The notes below the pieces were generated by a model that saw only the letters and a program-made list of their open reading frames with translations, searched no databases and was not told where the DNA came from. Source: JAAELZ01 sp047639475 (lineage in GTDB: Bacteria; Pseudomonadota; Gammaproteobacteria; Arenicellales; Poriferihabitantaceae). Taken from it: DNA of 45,647 nt. This document shows positions 16,366-24,883 of the stretch, piece after piece. Within the stretch, counting starts at the first letter, position 1. Each line of letters begins with the position of its first letter. Made by a program: the position numbers and the translations under genes. The stretch is taken from contig JBLIOD010000017.1 in assembly GCA_047639475.1 (NCBI GenBank), forward strand, positions 1 through 45,647. The letters are read 5' to 3'.

Positions 16366-17034
16366 CTAAAATATGAATTCTGCTTTTGATTCCACCTGTG
16401 ACGTTGTTTCACCAAAGCGCGGGATGACGGTGTCCAGCACCGAATCGGCGACGATTTTGCCATTTTCTTGGTGATAACAAAATAACTCCATCGTGTCTCC
16501 ACCTCCAACGACCGCAACGCAGCGCCCACTTTGACTTAGTTGCTTGCATAACTGACTTGGCATCACAGCCATTGAGCTTCGAACAAACACTCTGTCTACT
16601 TCTCCGCACGCAGGCCAGCCATCATTGGCATCACCGCACTCGAACTGCACGTTACTGATACCTGCCATAGCTAATTTTTGTTTTGCCCCTTCTACCAATT
16701 CTGCATTCGGCTCAACACAAATGACCGAATGAGCACATTGAGATAATAACGCCGCCACATATCCAGTACCGACCCCTACTATCAACACTCTATCGGTGCT
16801 GCCCGCGTCTAAGCTTTGCAACATACGAGCCACCAGCTTTGGTTCAAGCATCGCGCCCGTATCCAAAGGAATGGCTATATCCATAAACGCCATATCTCGA
16901 TGCGCTTCAGGCACAAAGTCCTCTCGCCTTATGTGCCGCATTGCATCTAACACTCTGCTGTCGTTAACGTTCCAAGGCTTTATTTGCTGCTCAATCATAT
17001 TGAATCGAGCTTGATCTGTTTTTTTCTGCATCAT
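16366..17034 (-). CDS. Pcm-like protein-L-isoaspartate O-methyltransferase family protein
   Basis: The 222-residue protein has the Pcm N-terminal region MIEQQIKPWNVNDSRVLDAM, RREDFVPEAHRDMAFMDI, then PLDTGAMLEPKLVARMLQSL and an AdoMet motif VLIVGVGTGYVAALLSQ (about 83-99) with the acidic CVEPNAELVEGAK. The usual substrate signature of Pcm (QPYIVA) is replaced by LEPKLVA. This matches the paralogous group often annotated as Pcm near tolC in gammaproteobacteria, whose activity is less certain. It follows the sulfotransferase gene by six bases on the same strand, so they probably form an operon. The function should be taken as AdoMet-dependent methyltransferase of unproven substrate. Confidence 0.8.
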   Translation of the reverse strand: MMQKKTDQARFNMIEQQIKPWNVNDSRVLDAMRHIRREDFVPEAHRDMAFMDIAIPLDTGAMLEPKLVARMLQSLDAGSTDRVLIVGVGTGYVAALLSQCAHSVICVEPNAELVEGAKQKLAMAGISNVQFECGDANDGWPACGEVDRVFVRSSMAVMPSQLCKQLSQSGRCVAVVGGGDTMELFCYHQENGKIVADSVLDTVIPRFGETTSQVESKAEFIF

Positions 17035-17040
17035 TACTTT

Positions 17041-17862
17041 CTAATCTATGTACTCAAGTGCCTGCATTTCCCGTTTACAAGCCTTGATAATCTTATCTTG
17101 TAGTGGCTTGCTCAATTCGGTCTTCCACCGTTGCGTTTCACCCTTGTGAAAGAATTGTTTCCCCACCCCCTCTCTAAAGCCATCTTGTTGCTCTTGTTTT
17201 TGAAAACTTTCAAATCGGCAAGATTCAACTGCCTTATGCGCTATGATGGCATCATAATCCAGTTTTAGGAATTTAACGACTTCTTCGAGTATCTCGTAAG
17301 GCTTAGACATTAAGTCTTCGTAGCGCAAGGTATAAACTGGGTAGGGTAGATCACGCAGCCACGAAGCGACGCTGATTGGCCATGATAATTGTGCCACAAA
17401 CAAACCTTTGTTTGGGAACCGGGTAAAAGCGTTGCCATCCAGTAACTTGTCTACCGCTTCTTCGTAACTACTCAAACCATAATGGTTATAAAAAGAAAGC
17501 GCCACATCTCTTGGGTCACGAGCAATGTAAATACCGCAGCGCGTTATGTCGTGAGGTATCTGAGAGACACCTGAAATATCGACATTGCAATCATGGGTTT
17601 TTAACATCAAATTGCCCGCCGCGTCTTCTAGCATTCGAAACATAGCCGCTGGTTTGATTAACGCTTGGTCAGACACCGTCCATTCATTTATCGGTGCTTT
17701 AACTATGTCGTTATAATATACGGGGTCTTTGTCTCCCGTTTGCATTATTTCATTGATGCCAATGTTACCGCCGTTAATGTAGGCTGAAATAAGTGCTCGA
17801 AGCCAAGTGTTTCCACTGCGAGGAAAACTAGCTAACCAGGTTAACTTATGTGCATTTTGCAT
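17041..17862 (-). CDS. Sulfotransferase domain protein
   Basis: The 273-residue protein has the PAPS 5'-phosphosulfate loop WLASFPRSGNTWLRALI near the N-terminus (9-25) and the 3'-phosphate loop YIARDPRDVALSFYNHYG around residue 113. A C-terminal FREGVGKQFFHKGETQRWK corresponds to the RKGxxGDWK region of cytosolic-type sulfotransferases. It transfers sulfate from PAPS to a hydroxyl or amine group. The acceptor is unknown; surface polysaccharide or lipid is plausible. It has no signal peptide. It heads a two-gene unit with the Pcm-like gene. Confidence 0.85.
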   Translation of the reverse strand: MQNAHKLTWLASFPRSGNTWLRALISAYINGGNIGINEIMQTGDKDPVYYNDIVKAPINEWTVSDQALIKPAAMFRMLEDAAGNLMLKTHDCNVDISGVSQIPHDITRCGIYIARDPRDVALSFYNHYGLSSYEEAVDKLLDGNAFTRFPNKGLFVAQLSWPISVASWLRDLPYPVYTLRYEDLMSKPYEILEEVVKFLKLDYDAIIAHKAVESCRFESFQKQEQQDGFREGVGKQFFHKGETQRWKTELSKPLQDKIIKACKREMQALEYID

Positions 17863-18157
17863 ACTGATCTCGAATATTTAGCAATTATAATAGACGAGCT
17901 AGTTTACTAAAACCAAGCAACATTAGTATTGCCGAAGTCGGGTTTACCCGCACTTTAAATCAGTTGCTTTTCCATCAGTTGCAATGAAACCGGAAAATTG
18001 TTCGAGAAATCTCTAAGTATCAGTGAAAGTGTCTATTTGACAGCGCCTAACGAACAGCCAAAGGCAATCTAATTAAGCGCAAATTGGCCCGCTTATCTAT
18101 CGCGTCAACAGCAAGGCAGTAAATCGATTAGCAGAATCAACCAAGCAAATCCCATTT

Positions 18158-18175
18158 TGTTGCATTTGCGCAACA
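18158..18175. promoter_or_regulatory. Inverted repeat TGTTGC-N6-GCAACA upstream of porin
   Basis: The 449-base gap at 17863-18311 between the sulfotransferase and porin genes has no ORF. It holds this perfect 6-base inverted repeat with a 6-base spacer, 137 bases before the porin start. It is a plausible operator or small hairpin. The regulator is unknown. Confidence 0.4.
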
Positions 18176-18207
18176 TAATGACCTCAATCAACCACACTAT
18201 TGTGACA

Positions 18208-18231
18208 TTTGTGTTGCATCTAGCTCACAAA
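18208..18231. promoter_or_regulatory. Inverted repeat TTTGTG-N12-CACAAA upstream of porin
   Basis: A second perfect dyad lies 81 bases before the porin start. It contains TGTG and CACA half-sites as in CRP-type operators, but the 12-base spacer is too long for a standard CRP site, so the assignment is open. An AT-rich leader and an AGAG ribosome-binding sequence (near 18300) follow. Confidence 0.4.
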
Positions 18232-18311
18232 AGCTTAAAGTACAGGCCGCTTTTGGGAAACCTTAGCAAAAAAACTAAATTTAAATTTATTATTATTAAG
18301 AGAGTTCAATT

Positions 18312-19211
18312 ATGAAAATTTTAGCAAAAAGTGCATTAGCACTAGCGATTGCAGCAACTACTTCAGTTCCTACATTCGCAGCAATGGGCGACGCGCCTGA
18401 CGTAACTGGTGTAACTGGTCGTTTCCGTACACTTGTTTTATGTAACGACGACACATGTAACGAGACAAACATCGCTGGTCGTTTCCGTATGGCTGCCGAG
18501 CAAGACATGGGTAATGGTAACTCTGTATTCGGTAAGTTCGAGTTCGCAGTAGCTCAAGCTAACGGCGTACAACCTACTACACGCCTTTCTTATGTTGGCG
18601 TTAAAGGTGACTTCGGTTCACTTTCTTTAGGTACTCGTTGGTCTCCATTCTACAACGTTGTTGTTAGCCCAGTTGATTGGTCTAAAGCTTTCGGTGGTAC
18701 TTGGAACTCTCCAGGAACTGGCTACAGCAGCAACTTCCGTGTATCTGACGCTGTATTCTTCAGCACAGGTGGTCTACAAACTATGATCCAGATGACTGGT
18801 GATGATGCTAACGAAGACATCGATCAAATCGAAGTTGGTTATAGCATGGCTCTAGGCGCTGCTACTGTTGGTATCGCATTAAACGATTCTGAGACAGCTG
18901 CTGACACACGTGTTGGTATCTCTGCTGCCGGCAACGCTGGTTCAGTACGTCTAGCTGCTTCTTACTACGATCAAGGTGCTAACTCTGGTCTCTTAGCTCA
19001 AGTAATGGCTCCAATGGGTGGCGGTACTGTATCTTTGAGCTTAGGTCAAAACATGCGTGACGCAGGAGCAGAAGCTTCTATGGTTGCTGTAGAATTTGAT
19101 AAGCCACTAGGCGCTAGCTCTTCTTGGTTTGTTGGTGTTGAGCAAAATGACGATGACGCTGGTTCAGATACTACTGTCTACGGCGCAGGTTTACACTATA
19201 ACTTCAACTAA
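18312..19211 (+). CDS. Gram-negative general porin
   Basis: The 299-residue precursor has a signal peptide MKILAKSALALAIAATTSVP cleaved after TFA. The mature barrel starts MGDAPDVTGVTGRFR and shows porin features: FGKFEFAVAQANG, RLSYVGVKGDFGSLSLGTRW (the conserved loop-strand of the Porin_4 group), and a C-terminal strand AGLHYNFN with the penultimate aromatic. It is short for a 16-strand trimeric porin. Codon use is strongly biased (GGT, CGT, GTA, AAC, TCT) unlike the neighbours, which points to very high expression. It is monocistronic, with a long regulated leader and a strong terminator. Confidence 0.88.
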   Translation: MKILAKSALALAIAATTSVPTFAAMGDAPDVTGVTGRFRTLVLCNDDTCNETNIAGRFRMAAEQDMGNGNSVFGKFEFAVAQANGVQPTTRLSYVGVKGDFGSLSLGTRWSPFYNVVVSPVDWSKAFGGTWNSPGTGYSSNFRVSDAVFFSTGGLQTMIQMTGDDANEDIDQIEVGYSMALGAATVGIALNDSETAADTRVGISAAGNAGSVRLAASYYDQGANSGLLAQVMAPMGGGTVSLSLGQNMRDAGAEASMVAVEFDKPLGASSSWFVGVEQNDDDAGSDTTVYGAGLHYNFN

Positions 19212-19247
19212 GATTGAGTTAATGTAAACGAAACACTTTATGTGTTT

Positions 19248-19278
19248 AAAAGAGCGCCTTTTAGGCGCTCTTTTTTTG
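19248..19278 (+). terminator. Rho-independent terminator after porin
   Basis: AGAGCGCC and GGCGCTCT form an 8-base-pair GC-rich stem with a TTTTA loop, followed by a run of T. This is a strong terminator, fitting a highly expressed gene. Confidence 0.9.
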
Positions 19279-19367
19279 TTTACAGGTTTTGACATTTATT
19301 AATTGTCACATCAAAGCCCTCGTAGCTGAATGCCCGAACTAAAGGCGGCAATTTAGTCGCTTTGCGC

Positions 19368-19395
19368 TTACCCGTAACCAGAAGCTTGGTATAAT
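19368..19395 (+). promoter_or_regulatory. Likely sigma-70 promoter of bamC
   Basis: A perfect -10 box TATAAT lies at 19390-19395, 38 bases before the bamC ATG. Upstream, TTACCC (19368-19373) is a weak -35 at 16-base spacing. A second candidate start, TTGACA near 19288, lies further upstream. Confidence 0.45.
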
Positions 19396-19432
19396 GGCCT
19401 ATATTGAAAAGTTGCATACATAGCTTAACGTA

Positions 19433-20437
19433 ATGAAAAAAATAGTATTACTGCTCACGCTCGTATTTGGACTGTCGCTAATTAGTGGCTGTGCCACCCA
19501 ATCAGATAGCCTCACTCTTCCTGGCTATCGCACTGCAAGAGTTCAGTCTAACTTGGAGCTGCCACCCGATTTAATCAACACCAGCAACGAAGCTATAAAG
19601 CGTCGTAGCGAAAAAGCAACCAGCGAACAAGTACTTCCCACCATCGTTGGTATAGAAATGAAACGCAACGAAGGCGGCGAGCGTTGGTTAGCCATCTTTG
19701 CCAGCGCCGATGATACATGGGCAAAACTGGTTGACTACACGTTAAGCTCGGGCCTACCCATACTGATTCAAAGCAAACAAAAAGCAATTATTGAGACCGA
19801 TTGGATTGGTGACGAAAGCGTGAGCTCGGGCGCTAATAAACTCCTGAGCTTTTTTTCGTCAGGTCGAGGCCGATCCTCTCTTAACGACAAATTTACATTT
19901 TGGTTAGAACGTGTAGCAGAAAATGAAACTGCGCTGTTTGTTACCCACAAACGTTTAAGACAAGTGGCTAAAAATCGCTCAAAGCGCGGCGGAGTAGTTG
20001 AAATGGCTTGGCTGGAGGAACCTGGTGATGGTTTTCAAGCCTTAGAAATCTTACGGGATATAAAAGCCTATTACGGCGGAGGTCGAGCAGAAGACATTTC
20101 CGATGTAGTGGTTTTAGTCACGACTGATAATCCACACATCGTTTTACGTGAAGACTCAGAATCAGCAAAAAGTATAATCCGTAAGGTGCTTGTTGCGGCA
20201 AATTATGAACTGGTTTCTGAAAATGCTAAAAAGAACTTATTCGTCATTCGTGAACATCGTAAAGAAGGAGGGCTGTTTTCTAAGCTGTCACTACGCCAAA
20301 AATTCGGAGTGAAAGTCGAGCCTTTTGGTAATGACGAAAAAACGAAAATTACTATCACCACTTCTAAAGGCTCAACGGTACAAAGTAAAGACAGTTTACC
20401 GTTGCTCTACAGAATTGCTGGCGAACTTAGAAAGTAG
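19433..20437 (+). CDS. bamC: Outer-membrane assembly lipoprotein BamC (NlpB)
   Basis: The 334-residue precursor has a lipoprotein signal peptide with lipobox LISGC (Cys20). The unstructured N-terminal stretch of the mature protein includes LPGYRTARVQSNLELPPDLI, the segment that contacts BamD. Two helix-grip domains follow (RWLAIFASADDTWAKLVDYT and, in the second, SAKSIIRKVLVAANYELVSE). BamC is a non-essential partner of the BAM complex, which would insert the porin encoded next door. In many gammaproteobacteria bamC follows dapA; here the porin gene precedes it and it has its own promoter. A hairpin follows the stop. Confidence 0.85.
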   Translation: MKKIVLLLTLVFGLSLISGCATQSDSLTLPGYRTARVQSNLELPPDLINTSNEAIKRRSEKATSEQVLPTIVGIEMKRNEGGERWLAIFASADDTWAKLVDYTLSSGLPILIQSKQKAIIETDWIGDESVSSGANKLLSFFSSGRGRSSLNDKFTFWLERVAENETALFVTHKRLRQVAKNRSKRGGVVEMAWLEEPGDGFQALEILRDIKAYYGGGRAEDISDVVVLVTTDNPHIVLREDSESAKSIIRKVLVAANYELVSENAKKNLFVIREHRKEGGLFSKLSLRQKFGVKVEPFGNDEKTKITITTSKGSTVQSKDSLPLLYRIAGELRK

Positions 20438-20460
20438 AATTACTGGTTAGTGCAAACCAG

Positions 20461-20489
20461 AATTAGTGGCTTTTAGGAAGCCTCTAATT
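20461..20489. terminator. Hairpin between convergent bamC and prkB
   Basis: AATTAGTGGCTT and AAGCCTCTAATT pair with one mismatch around a 5-base loop, in the 72 bases between two convergent genes. It may act as a bidirectional terminator, although the T tracts are poor. Confidence 0.4.
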
Positions 20490-20509
20490 CGTTGAGCCTA
20501 CAACGCTCG

Positions 20510-21412
20510 CTACATATTCCGGCTGTGGTGAATGAGATTGTGGATAATGGGACCAAAAATTATTTCCATTGCCATTCCCATCTTTCCGCCTGGCACCACA
20601 ATGGTATTGCGGCGTGACATGAAAGAGTCATGTATCATCATTTGCAAGTACCCAAAATCTACATCAAATCGCGAGTAATCCCTAAAGCGTATCACTACAA
20701 AGCTTTCGTCTAAAGTTGGAATATCCCTAGCAACAAAAGGGTTTGAGGTATCAACAGTGGCCACTCGTTGAAAGTTAATGTCTGTTTTACTAAACTGCGG
20801 GGTTATGTGGTTGACGTAATCTGGCATCCTACGCAATATAGTATCTATAATCTCTTCTTGAGTGTAGCCGCGCTCTACTCCATCGCGGTGGCTTTTTTGA
20901 ATCCATTCTAAGTTCACTATCGGTACGACGCCCACGCCTAAGTCTACGTGACTCGCTACATCATAATTTTCACCTACAACCAATCCGTGCAAGCCCTCGT
21001 AAAAAAGTAAATCAGTATTAGCTGGTATTTCTTCCCACGGCGTAAAGTCTCCTGCTTGGCAAGTGGACTTTCTTCCTAATCTCTCATCATGAAGTTGTGC
21101 TTCGTCTTCATCATGTAGATAAAAGCGCTGTTTGCCTGACCCTGTATCACCATAACTTTTAAACAGACGTTCTAGTGCCAGAAAGTCATTGGCTTCCGGC
21201 CCAAAGTGGCTAAACGTTTTGTTTCCCGCTGCCTCCTCTGCTTGAACGTGTTCGATAAACTCGTCACGTTTCCATTTATGAAAGCTGTCTCCTTCAATAA
21301 CCGCAGCCGTCAAGCTTTCACGATGTAAAATATGTTCAAAGGCCTTTTTAAAGGTGGACGTGCCAGCGCCAGAGGATCCAGTTACCGCAACAATGGGATG
21401 TTTTATAGACAT
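20510..21412 (-). CDS. prkB: Phosphoribulokinase (PrkB type)
   Basis: The 300-residue kinase has the P-loop GSSGAGTSTFKKAF (12-25), IEGDSFHKWKRDEF, FSHFGPEANDF, the acidic FYEGLHGL region with the Walker B-like LLFYEG, and IVNLEWIQKSHRD, all typical of class I bacterial phosphoribulokinases. The length (about 290-300) fits. The reaction is ATP-dependent phosphorylation of ribulose-5-phosphate to ribulose-1,5-bisphosphate. No RuBisCO, cbb gene or CbbR lies in the window, so the role may be the poorly understood one of E. coli PrkB, or a Calvin cycle encoded elsewhere. It is divergent from rsfS. Confidence 0.87.
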   Translation of the reverse strand: MSIKHPIVAVTGSSGAGTSTFKKAFEHILHRESLTAAVIEGDSFHKWKRDEFIEHVQAEEAAGNKTFSHFGPEANDFLALERLFKSYGDTGSGKQRFYLHDEDEAQLHDERLGRKSTCQAGDFTPWEEIPANTDLLFYEGLHGLVVGENYDVASHVDLGVGVVPIVNLEWIQKSHRDGVERGYTQEEIIDTILRRMPDYVNHITPQFSKTDINFQRVATVDTSNPFVARDIPTLDESFVVIRFRDYSRFDVDFGYLQMMIHDSFMSRRNTIVVPGGKMGMAMEIIFGPIIHNLIHHSRNM

Positions 21413-21632
21413 GAGATTTAAATTATCTACCTTAGAATTTGCGGCTATATTACGCCAGCCAACTGGAAATCACACTCAATATTTAAAACAATAATATAGC
21501 TATAAGTTTGATAAATAATCTTGTCCCAGACGATTATTATTTTGGCACTGTAAATACACTACATATAAAGGTTGATATAGGCCGAATAGTGTCTACACTC
21601 GGGCCTCACAAAATTAACTCAATGCCGCGAAA

Positions 21633-22025
21633 ATGCAAAACCCTGATTTAAGTAATTTAATTATCAGTGCCCTCGAAAATAGCAAAGCAAAAAACATAGA
21701 AACTTTAGATGTTACGCAGTTAACTGATACTACTGACAAAATGATCATTTGCAGCGGCACATCAGGGCGTCATGTCGCTTCCATCGCCAAGGGTGTACAA
21801 GATGAGCTGAGTGAGCAAGGAATACATCCTTTGAGTAGCGAAGGGGAAAGCACAAAGGAATGGATACTGATCGATTACGTCCACGTCGTGGTGCATTTAA
21901 TGAAAAGCGAAACGCGTAGTTACTACGACTTGGAAAGTTTGTGGGATACAAGACTAGCCAAAGCGAGACCTAAGGCTGATGAATACACAAATGATGAAGA
22001 GAAATTACCACAATTGAATGTCTAA
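21633..22025 (+). CDS. rsfS: Ribosome silencing factor RsfS
   Basis: The 130-residue protein is of the RsfS/Iojap/DUF143 family: AKNIETLDVTQLTDTTDKMI, ICSGTSGRHVASIAKGV, and EGESTKEWILIDYVHVVVHL. It binds ribosomal protein uL14 and blocks subunit joining under starvation. In many bacteria it sits beside nadD and rlmH; here neither follows, and the sugar transferase gene is convergent. The final 20 or so residues are acidic and poorly conserved. A second ATG 11 bases upstream is in another frame. Confidence 0.88.
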   Translation: MQNPDLSNLIISALENSKAKNIETLDVTQLTDTTDKMIICSGTSGRHVASIAKGVQDELSEQGIHPLSSEGESTKEWILIDYVHVVVHLMKSETRSYYDLESLWDTRLAKARPKADEYTNDEEKLPQLNV

Positions 22026-22055
22026 CTTCTTAACGTGTTTTTCGTGATTTAAGCT

Positions 22056-23408
22056 TTACCTTCCGGCACGTTTAAAAATCAACATCGCTGTTTTCACTAG
22101 AATGGCAAAGTCTAGTTGAATAGAATGGTTTTTGATATAGTATAAATCGTACTCTAGCTTTCTCCTGGCATCTTCTACAGAAGAACCATAGCGATACATT
22201 ACTTGCGCCCAACCTGTGATGCCTGGTGGGACAAAATGGCGTAAGTCATAGTAGGAGATATCAGACTTAAGCTTTTCTACAAATTCTGGTCGCTCAGGTC
22301 GTGGGCCTATTAAACTCATCTCACCCTTAAACACATTCCAAAGCTGCGGCCATTCATCCAACCGAGATTGACGCAAGAATTGTCCAAATGGGGTGATACG
22401 TTCATCATCTACGCTAGCCCACACTGCCCCATCTATTTCGGCATTATCTACCATCGTTCTAAGTTTATATATGGTAAACGGCGCACCATATAGACCTACC
22501 CTGGTTTGCGAATAAAACACTTTGCCCTTTGAGCCTACTCGAATAAATATACCCAAAATGGTGAGAATCGGGAAAAACAGCACCAAACCTAATGATGAAG
22601 CCACAATATCGACAATTCGTTGAAAGCGCAAACCAACCTGGTCGTGAATACGGGTAAAGCCATTGGCTTGCGCGAACCAGCCATCCTTTAGATACAACAC
22701 CGGAACCCGGGACCAATAGGTTTCCGAAAACTGGCTAAGCGTCATCACTTTTACGCCCGAAAAACGCAACTTCATAATTCGGCTGGCAATGGCGTCGTTC
22801 AACTTATCTTGTGTTCCGATTACAATGCCTCGATGACTCGAGTCGTTCTCATCGACACCCCAATCTAATTTATGCGCTTCAAGCTTCGTAACATCAATAA
22901 CTACGTTGACGTTAACATTATCAGTACCGAACTCCTCGAGTGTGGGCGAAATCAGCTCATCTGTGGATAACAACGTCCATTGCATGCTCGGCTGGTAGCG
23001 TTGATTTAACCAAGTTAACAACCACCGCCAACCCGCCGCCCAGAAACTAAATAATAAAAAAGCGGTGGGCATAACGCCACGACCAAATATTGGCATAAAT
23101 GCACTAATGCCCAGGGCATAAACAAATAGCGTGGTAAGTATTGCCGCGACAGGCACTGCCAAAAAGGTTTTCAATGGCAAACGTGCCCTAGTGATGGGCT
23201 CTTCGGTTCTGTATACATCCATCACGTACAAAGTGATGAGGGCGATAAGGATAATGACCCAAATTGGGCCATTTAGTATCGAAATAGACGTTCCTACGCG
23301 TAGTTCATGCATCGTCTTGAACATCAAAACAAGACCGACAACATCAGTCACCAACAAACAAAGTTTACTGGCAAATCCGGACGTTAGCTTTTGAAGAAGT
23401 GAAGACAT
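22056..23408 (-). CDS. Polyprenyl-phosphate sugar-1-phosphate transferase (WbaP/PssY-like)
   Basis: The 450-residue inner-membrane protein has about four N-terminal TM helices (to residue 135), a cytoplasmic CoA-binding-like Rossmann region (150-260), a further membrane segment (IVDIVASSLGLVLFFPILTI) and the catalytic sugar transferase domain: FYSQTRVGLYGAPFTIYKLR, QFLRQSRLDEWPQLWNVFKG, MSLIGPRPERPEFVEKL and PPGITGWAQVMYRYGSS. It transfers a sugar-1-phosphate from UDP-sugar to undecaprenyl phosphate, starting exopolysaccharide or O-antigen units. No glycosyltransferase genes flank it, so the rest of the pathway lies elsewhere. Start ATG 23408. Confidence 0.88.
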   Translation of the reverse strand: MSSLLQKLTSGFASKLCLLVTDVVGLVLMFKTMHELRVGTSISILNGPIWVIILIALITLYVMDVYRTEEPITRARLPLKTFLAVPVAAILTTLFVYALGISAFMPIFGRGVMPTAFLLFSFWAAGWRWLLTWLNQRYQPSMQWTLLSTDELISPTLEEFGTDNVNVNVVIDVTKLEAHKLDWGVDENDSSHRGIVIGTQDKLNDAIASRIMKLRFSGVKVMTLSQFSETYWSRVPVLYLKDGWFAQANGFTRIHDQVGLRFQRIVDIVASSLGLVLFFPILTILGIFIRVGSKGKVFYSQTRVGLYGAPFTIYKLRTMVDNAEIDGAVWASVDDERITPFGQFLRQSRLDEWPQLWNVFKGEMSLIGPRPERPEFVEKLKSDISYYDLRHFVPPGITGWAQVMYRYGSSVEDARRKLEYDLYYIKNHSIQLDFAILVKTAMLIFKRAGR

Positions 23409-23503
23409 TACCGTTATTCTATAGCCGTTCGCTAAATAATGCCTTACTCATTATAACAAGTGAAGCACTATCCCCTTTACGCAGTTTTACAGGAAGCTGT
23501 TAG

Positions 23504-24727
23504 CTAAGCATCGTCGTTGTTTCGGCCCTTCTTAGCAGCCAATCTCAAACGAAGCGCATTGAGTTTAATAAACCCTTCGGCATCTGCTTGATTATAAGCA
23601 CCTGCATCGTCTTCAAAAGTCGCAATGGCTTCATCAAATAGAGAATCTTCCGAACGTCGGCCACACACAATCACATTACCCTTGTATAACTTAATGCGCA
23701 CATCACCATTTACTGTTACCTGCGATGCGTCGATCATGGCTTGTAACATTTTGCGCTCTGGAGCAAACCAAAAACCGTTATAAATCAGTTTGGCATAACG
23801 CGGCATCAGTTCATCCTTAAGATGAGTCACTTCTCTATCTAAGGTAATTGACTCAATCGCACGATGCGCCTTAAGCATGATCGTCCCAGCGGGGGTTTCA
23901 TAACAACCTCGTGACTTCATCCCTACAAAGCGATTTTCGACCAAATCTGCACGACCAATCCCATGCTTCGCACCCAGGGCATTTAGCTTCTCCATTACTT
24001 GGTTTGGAGTACAAGCTAGCCCATCGATCGCGATAATATCACCGCAACGGTAGCTTAAAGTGAGTTCTTCCGCCTGATCAGGCGCATCCATTGGTGAAGT
24101 TGTCCAGTCCCACATAACTTCATGAGGGGTACTCCAAGGGTCTTCTAATTCACCGCCTTCATATGAAATGTGTAGCGAGTTAGCATCCATTGAATACGGT
24201 GATCCCCCGTCCTTTTTCTTGACGATTTCGATATCATGCTGTTTGGCATAGCTCATGAGTTTTTCACGAGAATTTAAATCCCACTCACGCCATGGCGCGA
24301 TAATTCTGATGTCAGGGTTGAGTGCATAAGCGCCTATCTCAAACCTAACTTGGTCATTTCCTTTGCCCGTTGCACCGTGCGACACAGCATCTGCACCGGT
24401 TTCTTTAGCAATTCTAACCAAGTGCTTAGCGATCAACGGCCTAGCAATAGAGGTACCCAGCAGGTACTCTCCTTCGTATATAGTATTGGCACGAAACATT
24501 GGAAACACATAATCTCGCGCAAACTCTTCGCGTAAGTCTTCAACATAAATCTCTTTAATGCCGAATGCCTCAGCTTTCGCGCGCGCTGGTTCTAGTTCTT
24601 CGCCTTGTCCAACGTCAGCGGTAAAAGTAACCACTTCGCAGTCATAAACATCCTGCAACCATTTTAAAATTATTGAAGTATCTAAACCACCGGAATAGGC
24701 CAGTACTGCTTTTTTTACGTCCGACAT
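23504..24727 (-). CDS. argG: Argininosuccinate synthase
   Basis: The enzyme joins citrulline and aspartate with ATP in arginine synthesis. The N-terminal ATP pyrophosphatase loop is VLAYSGGLDTSIILKWL. Further conserved parts are GQGEELEPARAKAEAFGIKE, SHGATGKGNDQVRFEIG and ENRFVGMKSRGCYETPAGTI. I chose ATG 24727 (MSDVKKAVLAYSGG, 407 residues) because relatives start there; a GTG three codons upstream is less likely. It is divergent from argF, with a 156-base shared regulatory interval containing a terminator-like hairpin on the argF side. Confidence 0.95.
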   Translation of the reverse strand: MSDVKKAVLAYSGGLDTSIILKWLQDVYDCEVVTFTADVGQGEELEPARAKAEAFGIKEIYVEDLREEFARDYVFPMFRANTIYEGEYLLGTSIARPLIAKHLVRIAKETGADAVSHGATGKGNDQVRFEIGAYALNPDIRIIAPWREWDLNSREKLMSYAKQHDIEIVKKKDGGSPYSMDANSLHISYEGGELEDPWSTPHEVMWDWTTSPMDAPDQAEELTLSYRCGDIIAIDGLACTPNQVMEKLNALGAKHGIGRADLVENRFVGMKSRGCYETPAGTIMLKAHRAIESITLDREVTHLKDELMPRYAKLIYNGFWFAPERKMLQAMIDASQVTVNGDVRIKLYKGNVIVCGRRSEDSLFDEAIATFEDDAGAYNQADAEGFIKLNALRLRLAAKKGRNNDDA

Positions 24728-24822
24728 TGGGTACACTCTATTAAAAGGAATATTAGCCAGCGAAGACTAATTAATGCGCACTTGTAATTCAAGTACTGTG
24801 TTGTTTAAAATCACTCCTCGAG

Positions 24823-24855
24823 AGCACTCGATTTTTTATCAGGGTGCTTTTTTTG
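24823..24855 (+). terminator. Terminator-like hairpin in argF leader (possible attenuator)
   Basis: AGCACTC and GGGTGCT pair (one mismatch) around a 12-base loop and are followed by seven T, 29 bases before the argF ATG and on its strand. It may attenuate argF transcription, or end a short transcript starting in the argG/argF interval. Confidence 0.5.
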
Positions 24856-24883
24856 TTATACGAACCATAGAACATAAACCATT

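Noticed and set aside
16366..17034. Calling the Pcm-like gene a confirmed isoaspartate repair enzyme
   Set aside because: The AdoMet site is clear, but the substrate-binding signature of Pcm is altered, so only family membership is claimed.
18208..18231. Classical CRP site upstream of the porin
   Set aside because: TGTG and CACA half-sites are present, but the spacing does not fit the 6-base CRP spacer, so I list it only as an unnamed dyad.
24728..24736. GTG start for argG three codons upstream
   Set aside because: Relatives begin at MSDVKKAVLAYSGG, and the ATG at 24727 fits that.
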